A stretch of DNA of 64,000 bases from contig JAAOMT010000617.1 of the NCBI GenBank assembly GCA_016748015.1, positions 566,635 to 630,634 of the forward strand, in the 5' to 3' direction. Position 1 is the stretch's first letter. Every line of letters starts with the position of its first letter. The position numbers and the translations under genes were made by a program. Below, piece by piece: positions 22,786 to 34,559 of this stretch. Below the pieces are notes generated by a model. The model ran no database searches, was not told the origin of the DNA, and saw only the letters and a list, made by a program, of their open reading frames with translations. Source of the DNA: Geosiphon pyriformis. Lineage: Eukaryota > Glomeromycota > Glomeromycetes > Archaeosporales > Geosiphonaceae.

Positions 22786-23181
22786 AAAATCTTATCCATA
22801 GACAAAAACTTGTCATATGGAAAGCAATTAGAACTCTATGGTTGTCTTGGTAAAATTATAGAGGATATAAAACTCATGAAGAAAACAACTTCAGAAATAC
22901 AGGCAGAAATTTTGGGCATTATATGGTTAGATGTCCTAAGAGTTTTAACTATTGCTAAAAGAACCAAAACTCCAATACAAAGATTTGGTCTCTTGAATAC
23001 AAAACTCATTTCACCTCAAGTGTTATATATTCTATCTATTAAAGACTTCAACAAACTAGTTAGCTTTGAGTTAGATAAAACTCTTCAATTAGATCACACT
23101 ATAAATAGCTTGATTTTGCTGGAGCTCAATCTCTTTGGAGAGGATAATATTGTTATGGTTGAAATTTATACTTCTTATTAA
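22786..23181 (+). pseudogene. G1 3' ORF, C-terminal part
   Basis: C-terminal half of the extra ORF between integrase and the 3' LTR. It reads LPIDKNLSYGKQLELYG-like, then IAKRTKTPIQRFGLLNTK, and ends ETYTSY-like just inside the LTR. No known domain is recognised. The N-terminal half lies in the inverted segment, so this copy cannot make the protein. Confidence 0.65.
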
Positions 23182-23819
23182 TTATCACATGTATTAGCCA
23201 CTGATGTCACATAAATTAGCCACTCTATTTTTAGTAAGTGATCATTAACCTGATCATTAACCTAGTCATTGACCTGATCATTGATCACTTTTGACAGCTA
23301 TATAAATGATGAATCTCTTAGCTGTAGAAAAGCATGTCAAAAATCAAGGAATTAAATAAATAAAATAACAACTTTCATCTCAATCCTTCTCTTATCGCTA
23401 ATTTCCCTTTCCCTGCTTTTAAGTATCTAAACATCTTAAAGATAAAAAATTACTTGTTGGTTATTCCTTACCCTTTTCCTGAAAACATGTAATTGAAACA
23501 TTTAGAGATTATTGAATAAAATGTGACTGAAAAGCACATCTGATACTTGATATTGAATTCTAAAAGCGCCAACATGAGGCATAGAATTATATTAAGTGTG
23601 ATTATTTGTTAACAATATGGACTATCCTTCTATCTTCAGATTCCCTAGTTACCTTTTGAAAAGCATAGCAACTGAGATATTTTATGAGACTGATCTCACA
23701 CATTGAATCCATACTTATTCAATTTGCTCTTTAAAGTTGAATTTCTTTTGATTTCTTTCATCACCCTACAATTCTGTTCTCCCTTGCTATTCATTAGCTT
23801 GTTACTCCAACCCATAACA
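23151..23819 (+). repeat. LTR shared by G1 (3') and G2 (5')
   Basis: A 669-bp LTR from TGTTATGGTTG to CCCATAACA. A run of four 12-bp units (about 23237-23287) precedes a TATA box, tatataaat (23299-23307), followed by AATAAA at 23515-23520 as a possible polyadenylation signal. A purine-rich tract (ggagaggataa, about 23137-23148) precedes it, as expected for the plus-strand primer of G1. The G2 leader starts right after it. Confidence 0.92.
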
Positions 23820-23871
23820 TAAAAGTAGTGCTCTCTGTAAGGTTGTTAAAATCCACTTTGTTTTCTATTGT

Positions 23872-25425
23872 ATGGGTGATTATTCATACCTGCCACAATA
23901 ATCAGAAGAACACTTTAAAGCACACAACAAAAACAATCTAGACTTTATTAAACTCAATCTTTTGCTCTCCTGCTTGATTTGCTTTCCCATTGAAGAACAA
24001 TCCAGCAGACAATTTCAAGACTTTTGGAACTGATTCCTGAACGAGCATTCAGCTGAAATCTACACAACTTATACAACCTATTACTTTGACCAAGCTTATT
24101 TTGAAGATGACTTTAAAGAAAGAAACAACAATATTAATCAGCTCTTATATTCTACTACCTTTGAACAACAGCCTCCTGATCTCGAATATCTGAATCATCA
24201 AATCCATATTTGGATTGCTGCCCATTAATTAACAGAAACTCCTCTTGAAACAAAAGAAAAAAGCTATCAAACTGCTTCTGTTTTTGATCTCTTTTTAAGT
24301 GAATCAGAACACTCCACACAAATGGTTACACCTAAACCAATGGCTCAAGACTCTCTACAACAAAACATTCTGATTGCCCTCCAAGGTATTCAGACTGCTT
24401 TAGGGCAAAGAAACAACACCCCATTACCATTATTTAGAGGTAATGCCCAAGATCCAATCAAATGGCTGGATGATTTTAAGAGAGCTGCCACAGCAAACCA
24501 ATATAATAATAAATACAAGTTCCAAATCGTTGGTGGCTACCTCTAAGACTCTTCTGCTACTTGGTTTTCACAAGAAACCAATGCCAATACTCATCAAAGA
24601 ATCATTAGATGGGCACTGGCAAATGCTAAAGAAGACAACACCTCTTTTACTACTCAGTTTGAAACAAAATTCAGAATCCCAATATTAATATCCAAATGGC
24701 ACATAGAACTGAAAAGAAGAACCCAAGGCCCTAGAGAAGTAGTGACTGAATATGCCAAAGCTATCAGAAAGCTAATCAAACATGTAGATTCTGGGAGAAA
24801 CTGGACAGAAGAGCAAAAAATTCACTCCTTCACAAAAAGATTGAGGACTGATCTATCATATGCTCTCTGGTCTCTCTTGGCCCTCAAAGACAATCCTACA
24901 ATAGATATGGCCATTGAATTAGCTCAAAAGATTGAAGATAACCAAAGAATGCATTTGGGATCTACACTTCCAGTCTTTACTCCTGCTCCTATTTTGGCTT
25001 CTGCTCCCCAATTGGCTGCTACCTCTTTTACTGCCCAGACTTAAGATCCCAATAGATAATTAATAGATAGACTTACAGCCAATCTTGCTTAGCTATTGGA
25101 GCTCTTAGCCCAAGCAGTCAGAGAAAATCAACAACCACAAAGACCTAGATTTGAGCCATGTTTTAATCAGCCTCAACAGCCCCCTTATCAAAGACAACAA
25201 AATCGTGGCCTACCTGTGTGCTACCATTGTGAATTAACTAGACACTTCTTAAGAGATTGCAACAATTCTTCCTTGCCCCTTCCAGTTTCCAGAAACAATG
25301 ACAATCAAAACAACAGACCTATCAACAACAATGCTTCTAATCAAAGACCTAATCATGCCAACATCAATTTCTTAGGAGAGGATCCCCTAGTGAAAGCCAC
25401 AGTTTATTAGCCTTTAAACTGGTAG
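23872..25425 (+). pseudogene. G2 gag with CCHC knuckle
   Basis: Capsid-nucleocapsid precursor of the gypsy element. It starts MGDYSYLPQ at 23872. The capsid core (about 24340-24950) holds LPLFRGNAQDPIKWLDDF and FQIVGGYL, where the next Gln is TAA. A Pro/Ala linker and a Gln-rich tract follow. The zinc knuckle CYHCELTRHFLRDC (about 25220-25262) has canonical C-x2-C-x4-H-x4-C spacing. The zero-frame stop TAG (25423-25425) lies just after a TTTAAAC slip site. Internal stops include 24544, 25042 and 25408. Confidence 0.85.
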
Positions 25426-25450
25426 GCACACCTCCAAAGGGTGAGAGTGC
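25413..25450 (+). promoter_or_regulatory. Putative -1 ribosomal frameshift signal, gag-pol (G2)
   Basis: The zero-frame codons CCT TTA AAC TGG TAG contain the slippery heptamer TTTAAAC in the correct X-XXY-YYZ phase, 3 nt before the gag stop. Shifting back one base enters the pol frame (CTG GTA GGC ACA...). A possible short stem CACC/GGTG (25429-25432 with 25440-25443) begins about 9 nt downstream. The same heptamer and stop occur in G3, G4, G6 and G8. Confidence 0.7.
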
Positions 25451-28400
25451 AAGCCAAACAGAAGAAAACCCATTTTTTGCTTTCAACTTAACTGATAATG
25501 ACCATTACATAGATGAACTGGCAATCAATACTTCAGAATCAACCAGAAAGAAGAAGAAAGCCAAGGTTGATTTTATACAGGATCTCAATAAAGCTTCCAC
25601 ATCAACAGCCAATAACAATGAACCACCAAAAGCCAAAGTTTTCAAGAATCCTCCAAAGTTGAAATCTCCAGAAATTGTACAAAAATCTAGATCCTATTCT
25701 GTTGTTAAAGATCTCATAGAAACCCCAGCACACATTACATTTGGCCAACTAATAACCCATCCACAGTTTAGAAAAGATCTTCGCAAATTATTAATACCAA
25801 AGAAGAAGACACCAAAGACCAACAAATGCCCATGCCAAGCTGAACTTGCTGACAACAGCAATGTCACACCTCTCATTTGTAAGGCCCAAGTGGCTGGTTA
25901 CTTCATTGATCTAATCCTGGATAGTGAATCATCTGTTAGTGTCATTGCCAAACACTTCTTAGAAGCAATTGGCAGAAAGATTGATGAACCATCCACATGA
26001 CTGATGACTAACATACATGATAACAAGAAAAAAGGTCTGGACATAGCCAAAAATGTTTCTGTCTGAATCAATGGCATCAGTATTGAAACTGACATGAAAG
26101 TATCTGAAGCAAAAGAATACACTATAATAGTTGGCAATGAATGGCTCAAGAAAGCAAAAGCCTTGCTTGATTATGAACTTTGTGAATTGACCATTAGATG
26201 TGATGAGAAACCCATTGTGGTTAAATGTTGCCATTGGACAACTCCTCCAGTACCCAAACAAAGCCAAAAAGAAAAGCAATCAAATAAGTCAGATAACAAA
26301 GAAAGTGATAAAGAAGATGAACAAGAAGAAACTGCTGAACTTGCCTACACCATTTTTACCAGCAATGGCAAACCATTAGATAATGTTAAAGCAAATAAAA
26401 AAAGAATCATGGTAAATGGCAAGCTAATCTGCTGGTCCTATTATAATATCCTTAGAAGAACCTTTGACCAAAAGCCTAGTAAGAAAGCCAAATACAGCTA
26501 TTGGTGGCATAGCCCTTATGCCAGATGCTAGTGTAATAAACCTTTGTATTTGCCAAGTGATGAATGCAAATCCTGCTTAATCTATTACAAAGATTGGGAA
26601 CCAATAAGTTTGATACCTAGGGAAGAAATAAAAGAAGTACAGAAGTCCTTTGAGAATGAACCATCTGAGATCCAATTACTTGTTGTAGAACAAAGAGAAC
26701 CTTTCCCAGAAGAAAGAAAAATAGATATTGAAAACTTATTGGCTAGAAACAGCCCAGTTATCTCAAAAAAAGATGATATCTCTGGACAAACCCATGTGAT
26801 ACAACACACTATTACCACTAAAGAAACTCGCCCCATCTATTTGAAGCCTTATTAATCTAATTGTCATAATAATGAATTTATCAAAAAAGAGATAAACAGA
26901 ATGAAAGATCTTGGATTCATACAAGAAACTAAAAGTGAATGGGCTTTCTCAGTTGTAGTGGTATCCAATAAAGGTGGAACTCTACACTTCTGTATTGATT
27001 ACCACCAATTAAATGCCATTACTATAAGAGACATGTACCCACTCCCCAAAATTGATGCAATACTAGACAAATTCAATGGTGCTGCTTTCTTCTCAACTAT
27101 TGACTTAACTGGATCCAGAAAGCAGAAAGAAAACTGCCTTCATCACCAAGTATAGCACCTATGAATTCACAGCCATGCCTTTTGGTCTCACCAATGCTCC
27201 TCCTACCTTTCAACGTCTAATAGATAAAGTGTTTGAATCAGTAAAAGAAAACTTTGTTCTGGTTTACTTGGACGACATAATAGTATATTCAAAAACCTGG
27301 GATAAACATCTTGAACATTTGCAAAAGGTTTTTGACCTGCTTAGGAATGCTGGCCTTAAGATCAACCCAATCAAATCTTTCTTTAAATGCCAATCCATCT
27401 AGTTCTTTGGTCATCTTATTACAAAAGATGGAATCTTCCTTGACTCAGCCAAAGTTAAAAAAGTTCAAAATATTAGACAACCAATGAATGTTTCTGAACT
27501 ATGCTCTTTTCTTGGTTTGGCTTCTTACTATTATAAATTCATTAAAAATTTCTTCAAAATTGCCTTTCCTCTTAACCAGCTACTCAAGAAAAATGTCAAT
27601 TACCACTGGGGCATATACCAGCAAAAAGCCTTTGAAATCCTGAAGGAAAAACTTGTTACTGAACCAATCCTTAAGCAACCTGACCTGGACCAATCTTTTA
27701 TCCTTCACACTGATGTATCTGGTTATAGACTTGGTGCTGTACAATTACAAAAAGATGAAAATAGCTATAGCATATGTCAGTAGATCTCTCACACCAGCAG
27801 AAAAAAACTATTCAGTAACTGAACATAAATAGATAACTCACTGGATACTCCATCTGGATGAATTCAACTATGATATTCAACACCACAAAAAAGCTAATCA
27901 TCAAAATGCCAATGCTTTCTCTAGACTTATCATCCAGTGACAGTACAACCTCTCAAACTAAACCAACTTAATTATTAGTAACTTCCTCATAAACAAACAT
28001 GATAATAGACTTGGACAACTATTCTGCCCTAATGGAATTTTTGGGTAAAGAACAATACCCACCAGACTACACTTGACAATAAAGAAAACATTTGCACAAA
28101 CAATCAAATTTCTATTTGATCTGCCAGAACCAATTATACAAAAGAAACAGAAAAAATCCTGACTGCTCCCAGAGAGTTATAAGATTTGAAAAAAGAAAAA
28201 TTGTAATTTACAACATGTATACTGATCTATTAGCTGGATACTTTGGAAAAACAAAGACAATACAGAAAACTTTAGCTCACTATTATTAGCCTACCTTGGG
28301 AAAAGACATTGCTAAATACATCAAAACCTGTAACATCTACCAAAGAAGAAGCAAACCCAATAAAAAAGAAGATATCCATCCAATCTCTGTTGGTCAACAA

Positions 28401-29318
28401 TTTGACAGAATTGGTATAGATGTTGTTAGACTTTTAACAATAACCTCTGATGGCAACAGATACATTATTACAGCTACCGACTATCTTACAAAGTGGATAG
28501 AAACAAGAGCCACTCCAGACCAAACAACAGTCTCAATAGCCAATTTCATTTATGAAGATATCATCTGCCATCATGGCTGCCACAAAGAACTTTTATCTGA
28601 TAGAGGAAGAGCTTTTTTCAGTACACTGGTTGAAGAACTTTGTAGAAAAATGGAAATATGTCATAAATTTTTCTCTTCTTATTATCTCCAAACAAATGGC
28701 CTAGTGGAATGTTTCAATAGAACATTATGTGAAACCCTAGCCAAAACCAGTGAAGAAACAAACTTATAAGACAAAGTACTGCCTTCAGCTTTGTTTGCTT
28801 ATAGAACTGTGAATTATAACATAACAAGTTATGAACCTTTTTATCTGCTCTATGGATGCATGGCAACACTACCAATAGAAACTGATATTGAAACAATACT
28901 CTTTGAAAAGATCACAATAGAGAATTACAAAGACATTTTGCAAAGAAAACTTGGTACCATTCTTGACTCCTTGGTAGAAACACAAATAATTGCTTTTGAA
29001 AAGATAAAACAGTTTCAAGAAAAGCTTAAGAAAAAGAAAACTTCTAAAACACTTTCTTTAAGTGTTGGTAATTTGGTACTAAAATACTGTTCAGACAGAG
29101 ACAATATTTATGGTGATAAATTTTTTAGCCAGTGGAAAGGACTCTTTATAGTCAACAAAGTTTTGAACAATGGTTCTTATATTCTTTAAGATCAATTCAG
29201 AACAATCTTTAATAATCATCCTGTTCATAGTACATGACTCAAGAAATATAATAAACGACTTGATTGGTTGCCTGTTGTGGTAATACTAACTGAAATAATC
29301 AGCAAAAATCAAGTATAA
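25419..29318 (+). pseudogene. G2 pol: protease, RT, RNase H, integrase
   Basis: Gypsy polyprotein entered by -1 frameshifting. Protease (about 25860-26230) carries LILDSESS where DSG is expected. An acidic spacer (26275-26330) and a Cys-rich segment (26490-26590) follow. RT (26850-27500) has FFSTIDLT, MPFGLTNAP and intact YLDD (27265-27276). RNase H is about 27640-27960 and shortened. Integrase (28090-28770) has CNIC, GIDVV, LSDRGRAF and QTNGLVEC, the full D-D-E set. The C-terminal part ends near 29318. Stops include 25998, 26853, 28288 and 28767. Confidence 0.88.
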
Positions 29319-29359
29319 ATAAATACATTATTTCCAAAACAGAGGTATCTTCAATTGAC

Positions 29360-30016
29360 ATGAACAATTATTTTCTGGATCAAAACATTCAAAACACCTT
29401 CTATACTCTTCATAAGTATTGGATCAAAAATTATTCAAATGCTACTCTGATCATTGGAAAACAAACTACCATAACTGATAACAGTGGAACACATACTGTT
29501 ATCAGACCAAAGAAAACTACTACCAAAAGAGAAAAAATTGATAGCAAAATGAATAAGTATTTGCTAGAAAGCATAACAACAGCAATACTTGTATCTTCCA
29601 TCACAATTTGAAAAATGATTAAGGAAATCTTGCCCATAGACAAAAACTTGTCATATAAAAAACAATTAGAACTCTATAGTCACCTTGGTAAAATCATAGA
29701 AGACATGAAGCTTATGAAGAAAACAACTTCTGAGATACAAGCAGAAATTTTGGGCATCATATGATTGGATGTTCCAAGAGTTTTAACTATTGCTAAAAGA
29801 GCCAAAACTCTAATACAAAGATTTGATCTCTTAGATATAAAACTCATTTTGCCTCAAGTGTTATACATCTTATCCACAAAAGACTTCAACAAATTAGTTA
29901 GCTTTGAGTTAGATTAAACCCTTCCAATAAATTACACCATAAATAGCTTAATTTCACTGAAGCTCAATCTCTTTGGAGAGGATGATATTACAGTTGAAAC
30001 TTATACTTTTTATTAA
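29360..30016 (+). pseudogene. G2 extra 3' ORF of unknown function
   Basis: A third ORF between integrase and the 3' LTR, about 218 codons, in a different frame from pol and starting 42 nt after the pol stop at MNNYFLDQNIQNTF. It is basic and hydrophilic in the middle (PKKTTTKREK), has a helical Leu/Ile-rich C-terminal half (VLTIAKRAKTLIQRF), and its last codons lie inside the LTR. No signal peptide or membrane anchor is visible, so an envelope role is unlikely. Homologues sit at the same place in G1, G3, G7 and G8. Stops at 29609, 29761 and 29915 break it. Confidence 0.6.
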
Positions 30017-30687
30017 TTATCACATGTATTAGCCACTGATATCACATAAATTAGCCACTCTATTTTTAGTAAGTAATTATTGACCTAATCAATGACCTGA
30101 CCATTGATCTGATCATTGATCTGATCATTAACCTAGTCATTGACCTGATCATTAATCACTTTTGACAGCTATATAAATGATGAATCTCTTAGCTGTAGAA
30201 AAGCATGTAAGAATCAAAGAAATAAAGAAATAAAATAACAACTTCATCTCAATCCTTCTCTTATCACTAATTTCCCTTTCCCTACTTTCAAGTATCTGAA
30301 CATCTTAAAGATAAAAGATTACTTGTTGGTTATTCCTTACTCTTTTCCTAAAATGTGTAATTGCAACATTTAAAGATTATTGAATAAAATGTGACTGAAG
30401 AGCACATTTAATACTTGATATTGAATTCTAAGAGCACCGATATGAGGCATAGAATTATACCAAGTATAATCATTTGTTGACAGTACAGATTATCTCTCTA
30501 CCTTCAGATTCTGTAATTACCTTTTGAAAAGCATAATGACTGAGATATTTTATGAGACTGATCTTACACATTGAATCTATACTCATTTAATTTACTCTTT
30601 GAAGTTGAATTCCCTTTGATTCTTTTCATCACCCTACAATTCTGTTTTTCCTTGTTATCTGTTAGCTTGTTACTCCAACCTGTAACA
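29986..30687 (+). repeat. G2 3' LTR
   Basis: A 702-bp LTR starting TATTACAGTTG (TG changed to TA) and ending CTGTAACA. It holds about seven 12-bp U3 units (30070-30155) before the TATA box, three more than the 5' LTR of the same element. Confidence 0.9.
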
Positions 30688-30688
30688 A

Positions 30689-31356
30689 TATTATGCTTGA
30701 AACTTATACTTCTTATTAATTATCACATGTATTAACCACTGATGTCATATAAATTAGCCACCCTATTTTTAGAAAGTAATCATTGACTTGATCATTGACC
30801 TAGTTATTGATCTGATTATTGACCACTTTTGATAGCTATATAAGTGATGAATCTCTTAGTTGTAGAAAAACATGTAGAAATCAAGGAAATCAAATAAATA
30901 AAATAACAACTTTCATCTTAATCATTTTCTTATTGCTAATTTCTTTTTTCCTTACCTTCAAGTATCTGAACATCTTGGGATAAAAGATTACTTGTTGGTT
31001 ATTCCTATCTTTTTCCTGAAATGTGTAATTGCAGCATTTGAAAATTATTGAATAAAACATGACTGAAAAGTACATCTGATACCTGATATTGAATTTTAAG
31101 AGCACTAACATAAGGCATAGAATTATACCAGTGTGTAATCATTTGTTGACAGTACAGACTATCCCTCTACTTTCAGATTCTCTGGTTATCTTTTGAAAAG
31201 TATAGTGACTGAGATATTTTATGAAACTAATCTTACACATTGAATTCATATTTATTCAATTCGCTCTTTAAAGTTGAATTCTCTTTGATTCCTTTTATCA
31301 TCCTACAATCTTGTTCTCCTTTGCTATCAATTAGCTTGTTACTCCAACCTGTAACA
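30689..31356 (+). repeat. Additional LTR abutting the G2 3' LTR
   Basis: A 668-bp LTR in the same orientation as its neighbour, separated from it by one base, running from TATTATGCTTG to CTGTAACA with about four U3 units. To its right, gypsy G4 integrase begins with atat; the string atat also follows the previous LTR (30688-30691). It may be a solo LTR, or the true 3' end of an element inserted into G4. Confidence 0.85.
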
Positions 31357-33137
31357 ATATTTTTATAAATGAAATTGGCTATTGAGACTGCTGTTTGGTC
31401 AGGAGTGGCTCTTGCTTCTACTTACTTTGTAAGATAGTCAGTAGCTGTGATAATATATTTGTTGTCATCAGGAGTTATTCTTAAAGATCCAACAACATCT
31501 ATACCAATTCTGTCAAATGATTGACCAATAGAGATTGGATGAATATTTTCTTTGCAATTGGGTTTGCCTCTTCTTTGGCAGATGTCACAGATTTTGATGT
31601 ATTCAGCAATGTTTTTTCCCAAGGTAGGCCAATAATAGCAAGTTAAAGTTTTCTGAATTATTTTTGTTTTTTCAAAGTGTCTAGTTAATGGGTCAGTGTG
31701 TATATTATATATTACAATTTTTCTTTCTTCAAATCTGATAACTCTTTGAGAGCAGTTAGAATTTTTTCTGTTTCTTTTATATAACTGGTTTTGGTGGATC
31801 AAATAAAAATATGATTGTTTGCACAAATGTTCTCTTTGCTGTTAAGTGTATTCTGGTGAGTATTGTCCTTTACCCAAAAATTCCATTAAGGCAGAGTAGT
31901 TGTCCAAGTATATTATTGTGTTTGTTTGTGAAGGAGTTACTAATAATTAAATGGTTTGGTTTGAGAGGTTGTACTATTACTAGATAATAAGTCTAGAGAA
32001 AGTGTTAGCATTTTGATAATTTGCTCCTTTGCAGTGTTAAATATTATAGTCAAATTCATCCAAGTGGAGTATCCAGCAAGTTATTTGTTTGTGTTCCAGC
32101 TTTTTTTTATTGCACAGCCAAACCAAGGCTTAATGATCTGTTACCACTAAGAATTTTGCACCAAAAAAATATTAATCCCAGTAATTAGTAGTCCAAATTA
32201 TTGTTAAACATTGTTGTTCAGTAATTGAATAGTTTTTTTCTGCTGGTGTAAGAGATCTATTGGCATATGCTATTGCATGTTCTCTGCCATTTTCATCTTT
32301 TTGTGAAAGAACAGCACCAAGTCCATAGCCAAATGCATCAGTATGGTGGATAAAAGGTTGGTTCAGATCAGGTTGCTTGAGAATTGGTTCAATAACAAGA
32401 TTTTTCTTCAGAATTTCAAAAGCTTTTTGTTGATAAATGCTCCAGTAATAATTGACATTTTTTCTGAGTAGCTGATTGAGAGAAAAGGCGATTTTAGAGA
32501 AATCCTTAATAAATTTGCAGTAGTAAAAGGCTAAACCAAAGAAAGAGCATAGTTTAGAAACATTTATTGGTTGTCTAATGTTCTGAACTTTTTCAACTTT
32601 AGCTGGGTCAGGAAAGATTTTATCTTTTGTAATAAGATGACCAAAGAACTAGATGGATTGGCATTTAAAGAAAGATTTGATTGGGTTGATCTTAAGACCA
32701 GCATTTCTGAGCAGGTCAAAAACCTTCTGTAAATGTTCAAGGTGTTTATTCCAGGTTTTTGAGTAAACCATTATGTCATCTAAAGTTTTCTTTTACTGAT
32801 TCAAATACTTTGTCTATTAGGTATTGAAAGATGGGAGGGGCATTGGTAAAACCAAAAGGCATAACTGTGAATTCATAGGTGCCATACTTGGTAATAAAAG
32901 GAGTTTTCTTTCTGCTTTCTGAATTCATCTCTACTTGCCAAAATTCAGCAGTTAAGTCAATGGTTGAGAAGAAAGCAGCACCATTGAATTTATCTAGCAT
33001 TGCATCAATTTTGGGGAGTGGGTATATGTCTCTTATAGTGATGGCATTTAGTTAACAGTAGTCAATACAAAAGCATAGGGTTTCACTTTTCTTGAATACC
33101 ACCACAAGTGGAAAAGCCCATTTACACTTGGTTTTTT
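31357..33137 (-). pseudogene. G4 pol 3' part: RT, RNase H, integrase
   Basis: Minus-strand RT (33000-32700) with FFSTIDLTAEFWQVEM and MPFGFTNAPP. The VLVYL part of motif C is deleted, leaving DDIMVYS near 32765-32780. RNase H is about 32400-31990. The integrase N-terminal zinc region and core (31826-31400) include CDICQRRGKP and GIDVVGSL. Stops and a deletion break it. The right end joins the G3 insertion, with the remainder of pol continuing at 40973. Confidence 0.82.
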
Positions 33138-33141
33138 GTAT

Positions 33142-33892
33142 TGTTATGGGTTGGAATAACAAGCTAATAGATAGCAAGGAAGAACAGAATTGTAGGGTGA
33201 TGGAAATAATCAAAGGGAAATTCAACTTTAAAGAGCGAATTGAATGAGTAAGAATTCAATATGCGAGATCAGTCTCATAAAATATCTCAGTCACTATACT
33301 TTTCAAAAGGTAACTGGAGAATCTGAAGGTAGAGAGATAGTCTGTACTGTCAACAAATGATTATACTTGGTATAATTCTATGCCTCATATCGGTGCTCTT
33401 AGAATTCAATATCAAGTATTAAATATGCTTTTCAGTCACATTTTATTCAATAATCTTCAAATGTTGCAATTACACGTTTTAAGAAAAGAGTAAAGAATAA
33501 CCAACAAGTAATCTTATATCTTTAAGATGTTCAGATACTTGAAAGTAGGGAAAGGGAAATTAGTGATAAGAGAAGGATTGAGATAAAGTTGTTATTTTAT
33601 TTCTTTATTTCTTTGATTCTTATATGCTTTTCTATAGCTAAAAGATTCATCATTTATATAGCTGTCAAAAGTAATCAATAATTAGGTCAATAACTAAGTT
33701 AATGATCAGATCAATGATCAAGTTAATGATCAGGTTATTGATCAGGTCAATAATCAAGTCAATAATCAGATCAATGATCAGATTATTGATCAGGTCAATG
33801 ATTACTTACTAAAAATAGAGTGGCTAATTTATGTGACATTAGTGGCTAATACATGTGATAATTAATAAAAAGTATAAGTTTCAACTATAACA
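33142..33892 (-). repeat. G3 3' LTR
   Basis: A 751-bp LTR in minus orientation, TGTTATGGGTTGG to AACTATAACA. About eleven 12-bp units (33671-33803) lie next to the TATA region, the highest count in the window together with its partner LTR. Confidence 0.93.
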
Positions 33893-34519
33893 TCATTCTC
33901 TTCAAAGAGATTGAGCTCCAGTGAAATTAAGCTATTTATGGTGTAATCTATTGGAAGAGTTTTATCTAACTCAAAGCTAACTAATTTGTTGAAGTCTTTT
34001 GTGAATAAGATATATAATACTTGAAGCGAAATGAGTTTTGTATTCAAGAAACCAAATCTTTGTATTAGAGTTTTGGCTCTTTTAGCAATAGTTAAAACTT
34101 TTAGAACATCTAACCGTATAATGTCCAAAATTTCTGTTTGTATCTCAGAAGTTGTTTTCTTTATGAGCTTCATGTCTTCTATGATTTTACCAAGGTGACC
34201 ATAGAGTTCTAATTGTCTTTCATATGACAAGTTTTTGTCTATAGGCAAGATTTTCTTAATCATTTTTCTAATTGTGATGGAAGATACAAGTATTGTTGTT
34301 GTTATGCTTTCTAGCAAATACTTATTCATTTTGCTATCAATTTTTTCTCTTTTGGTAGTAGTTTTCTTTGGTCTGATAACAGTATGTGTTCTACTGTTAT
34401 CAGTTATGGTGGTTTGTTTTCCAATGGTCAGAGTAGTATTTGGATAATTTTATATCCAATACTTATGAAGAGTATAGAAGGTGTTTTGAATGTTTTGATC
34501 CAGAAAATAATTGTTTATG
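33862..34519 (-). pseudogene. G3 extra 3' ORF
   Basis: Same ORF as at 29360 in G2, read on the minus strand. The expected ATG at 34519 is ATA. The C-terminal 155 codons, from MNKYLLESITTTILV at 34329 to the stop inside the LTR at 33862, are uninterrupted, the longest open version in the window. It contains KKILPIDKNLSY, LELYGHLGKIIEDMK and LTIAKRAKTLIQRFGF. Function unknown. Confidence 0.62.
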
Positions 34520-34559
34520 CTAATTGAAGATACCTCTGTTTTGGGAATAGTGCATTTAT

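Larger units (their letters stand above)
19100..23819 (+). mobile_element. Gypsy G1, 3' two thirds, with 3' LTR
   Basis: A Ty3/gypsy element entered in its protease region at the LINE insertion point, continuing through RT, RNase H, integrase and the 3' ORF to an LTR. A 530-bp internal segment is inverted (22256-22785). The 5' part (LTR, gag) should lie left of the window. Its terminal LTR (23151-23819) is followed directly by the leader and gag of G2, so the two elements share one LTR. Confidence 0.88.
23151..30687 (+). mobile_element. Gypsy G2, complete layout with two LTRs
   Basis: The G element with the most legible plus-strand order: LTR (23151-23819), leader, gag, -1 frameshift site, protease, RT, RNase H, integrase, 3' ORF, LTR (29986-30687). 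RT keeps YLDD and integrase keeps D, D and E, but many stops and a short deletion near 27110 (TAGFWQVEM lost) make it inactive. The primer-binding-site start TGG is TAG here. It follows G1 directly, sharing the first LTR. Confidence 0.92.

Noticed and set aside
29360-30016. The extra gypsy ORF as an envelope gene
   Set aside because: No signal peptide, transmembrane segment, cleavage site or Cys pattern is visible; position alone is not evidence.
33671-33803. Regular short repeats in LTRs resembling a CRISPR array
   Set aside because: Units are contiguous 12-mers without spacers, lie in LTR U3 regions, and the DNA is eukaryotic transposon sequence.
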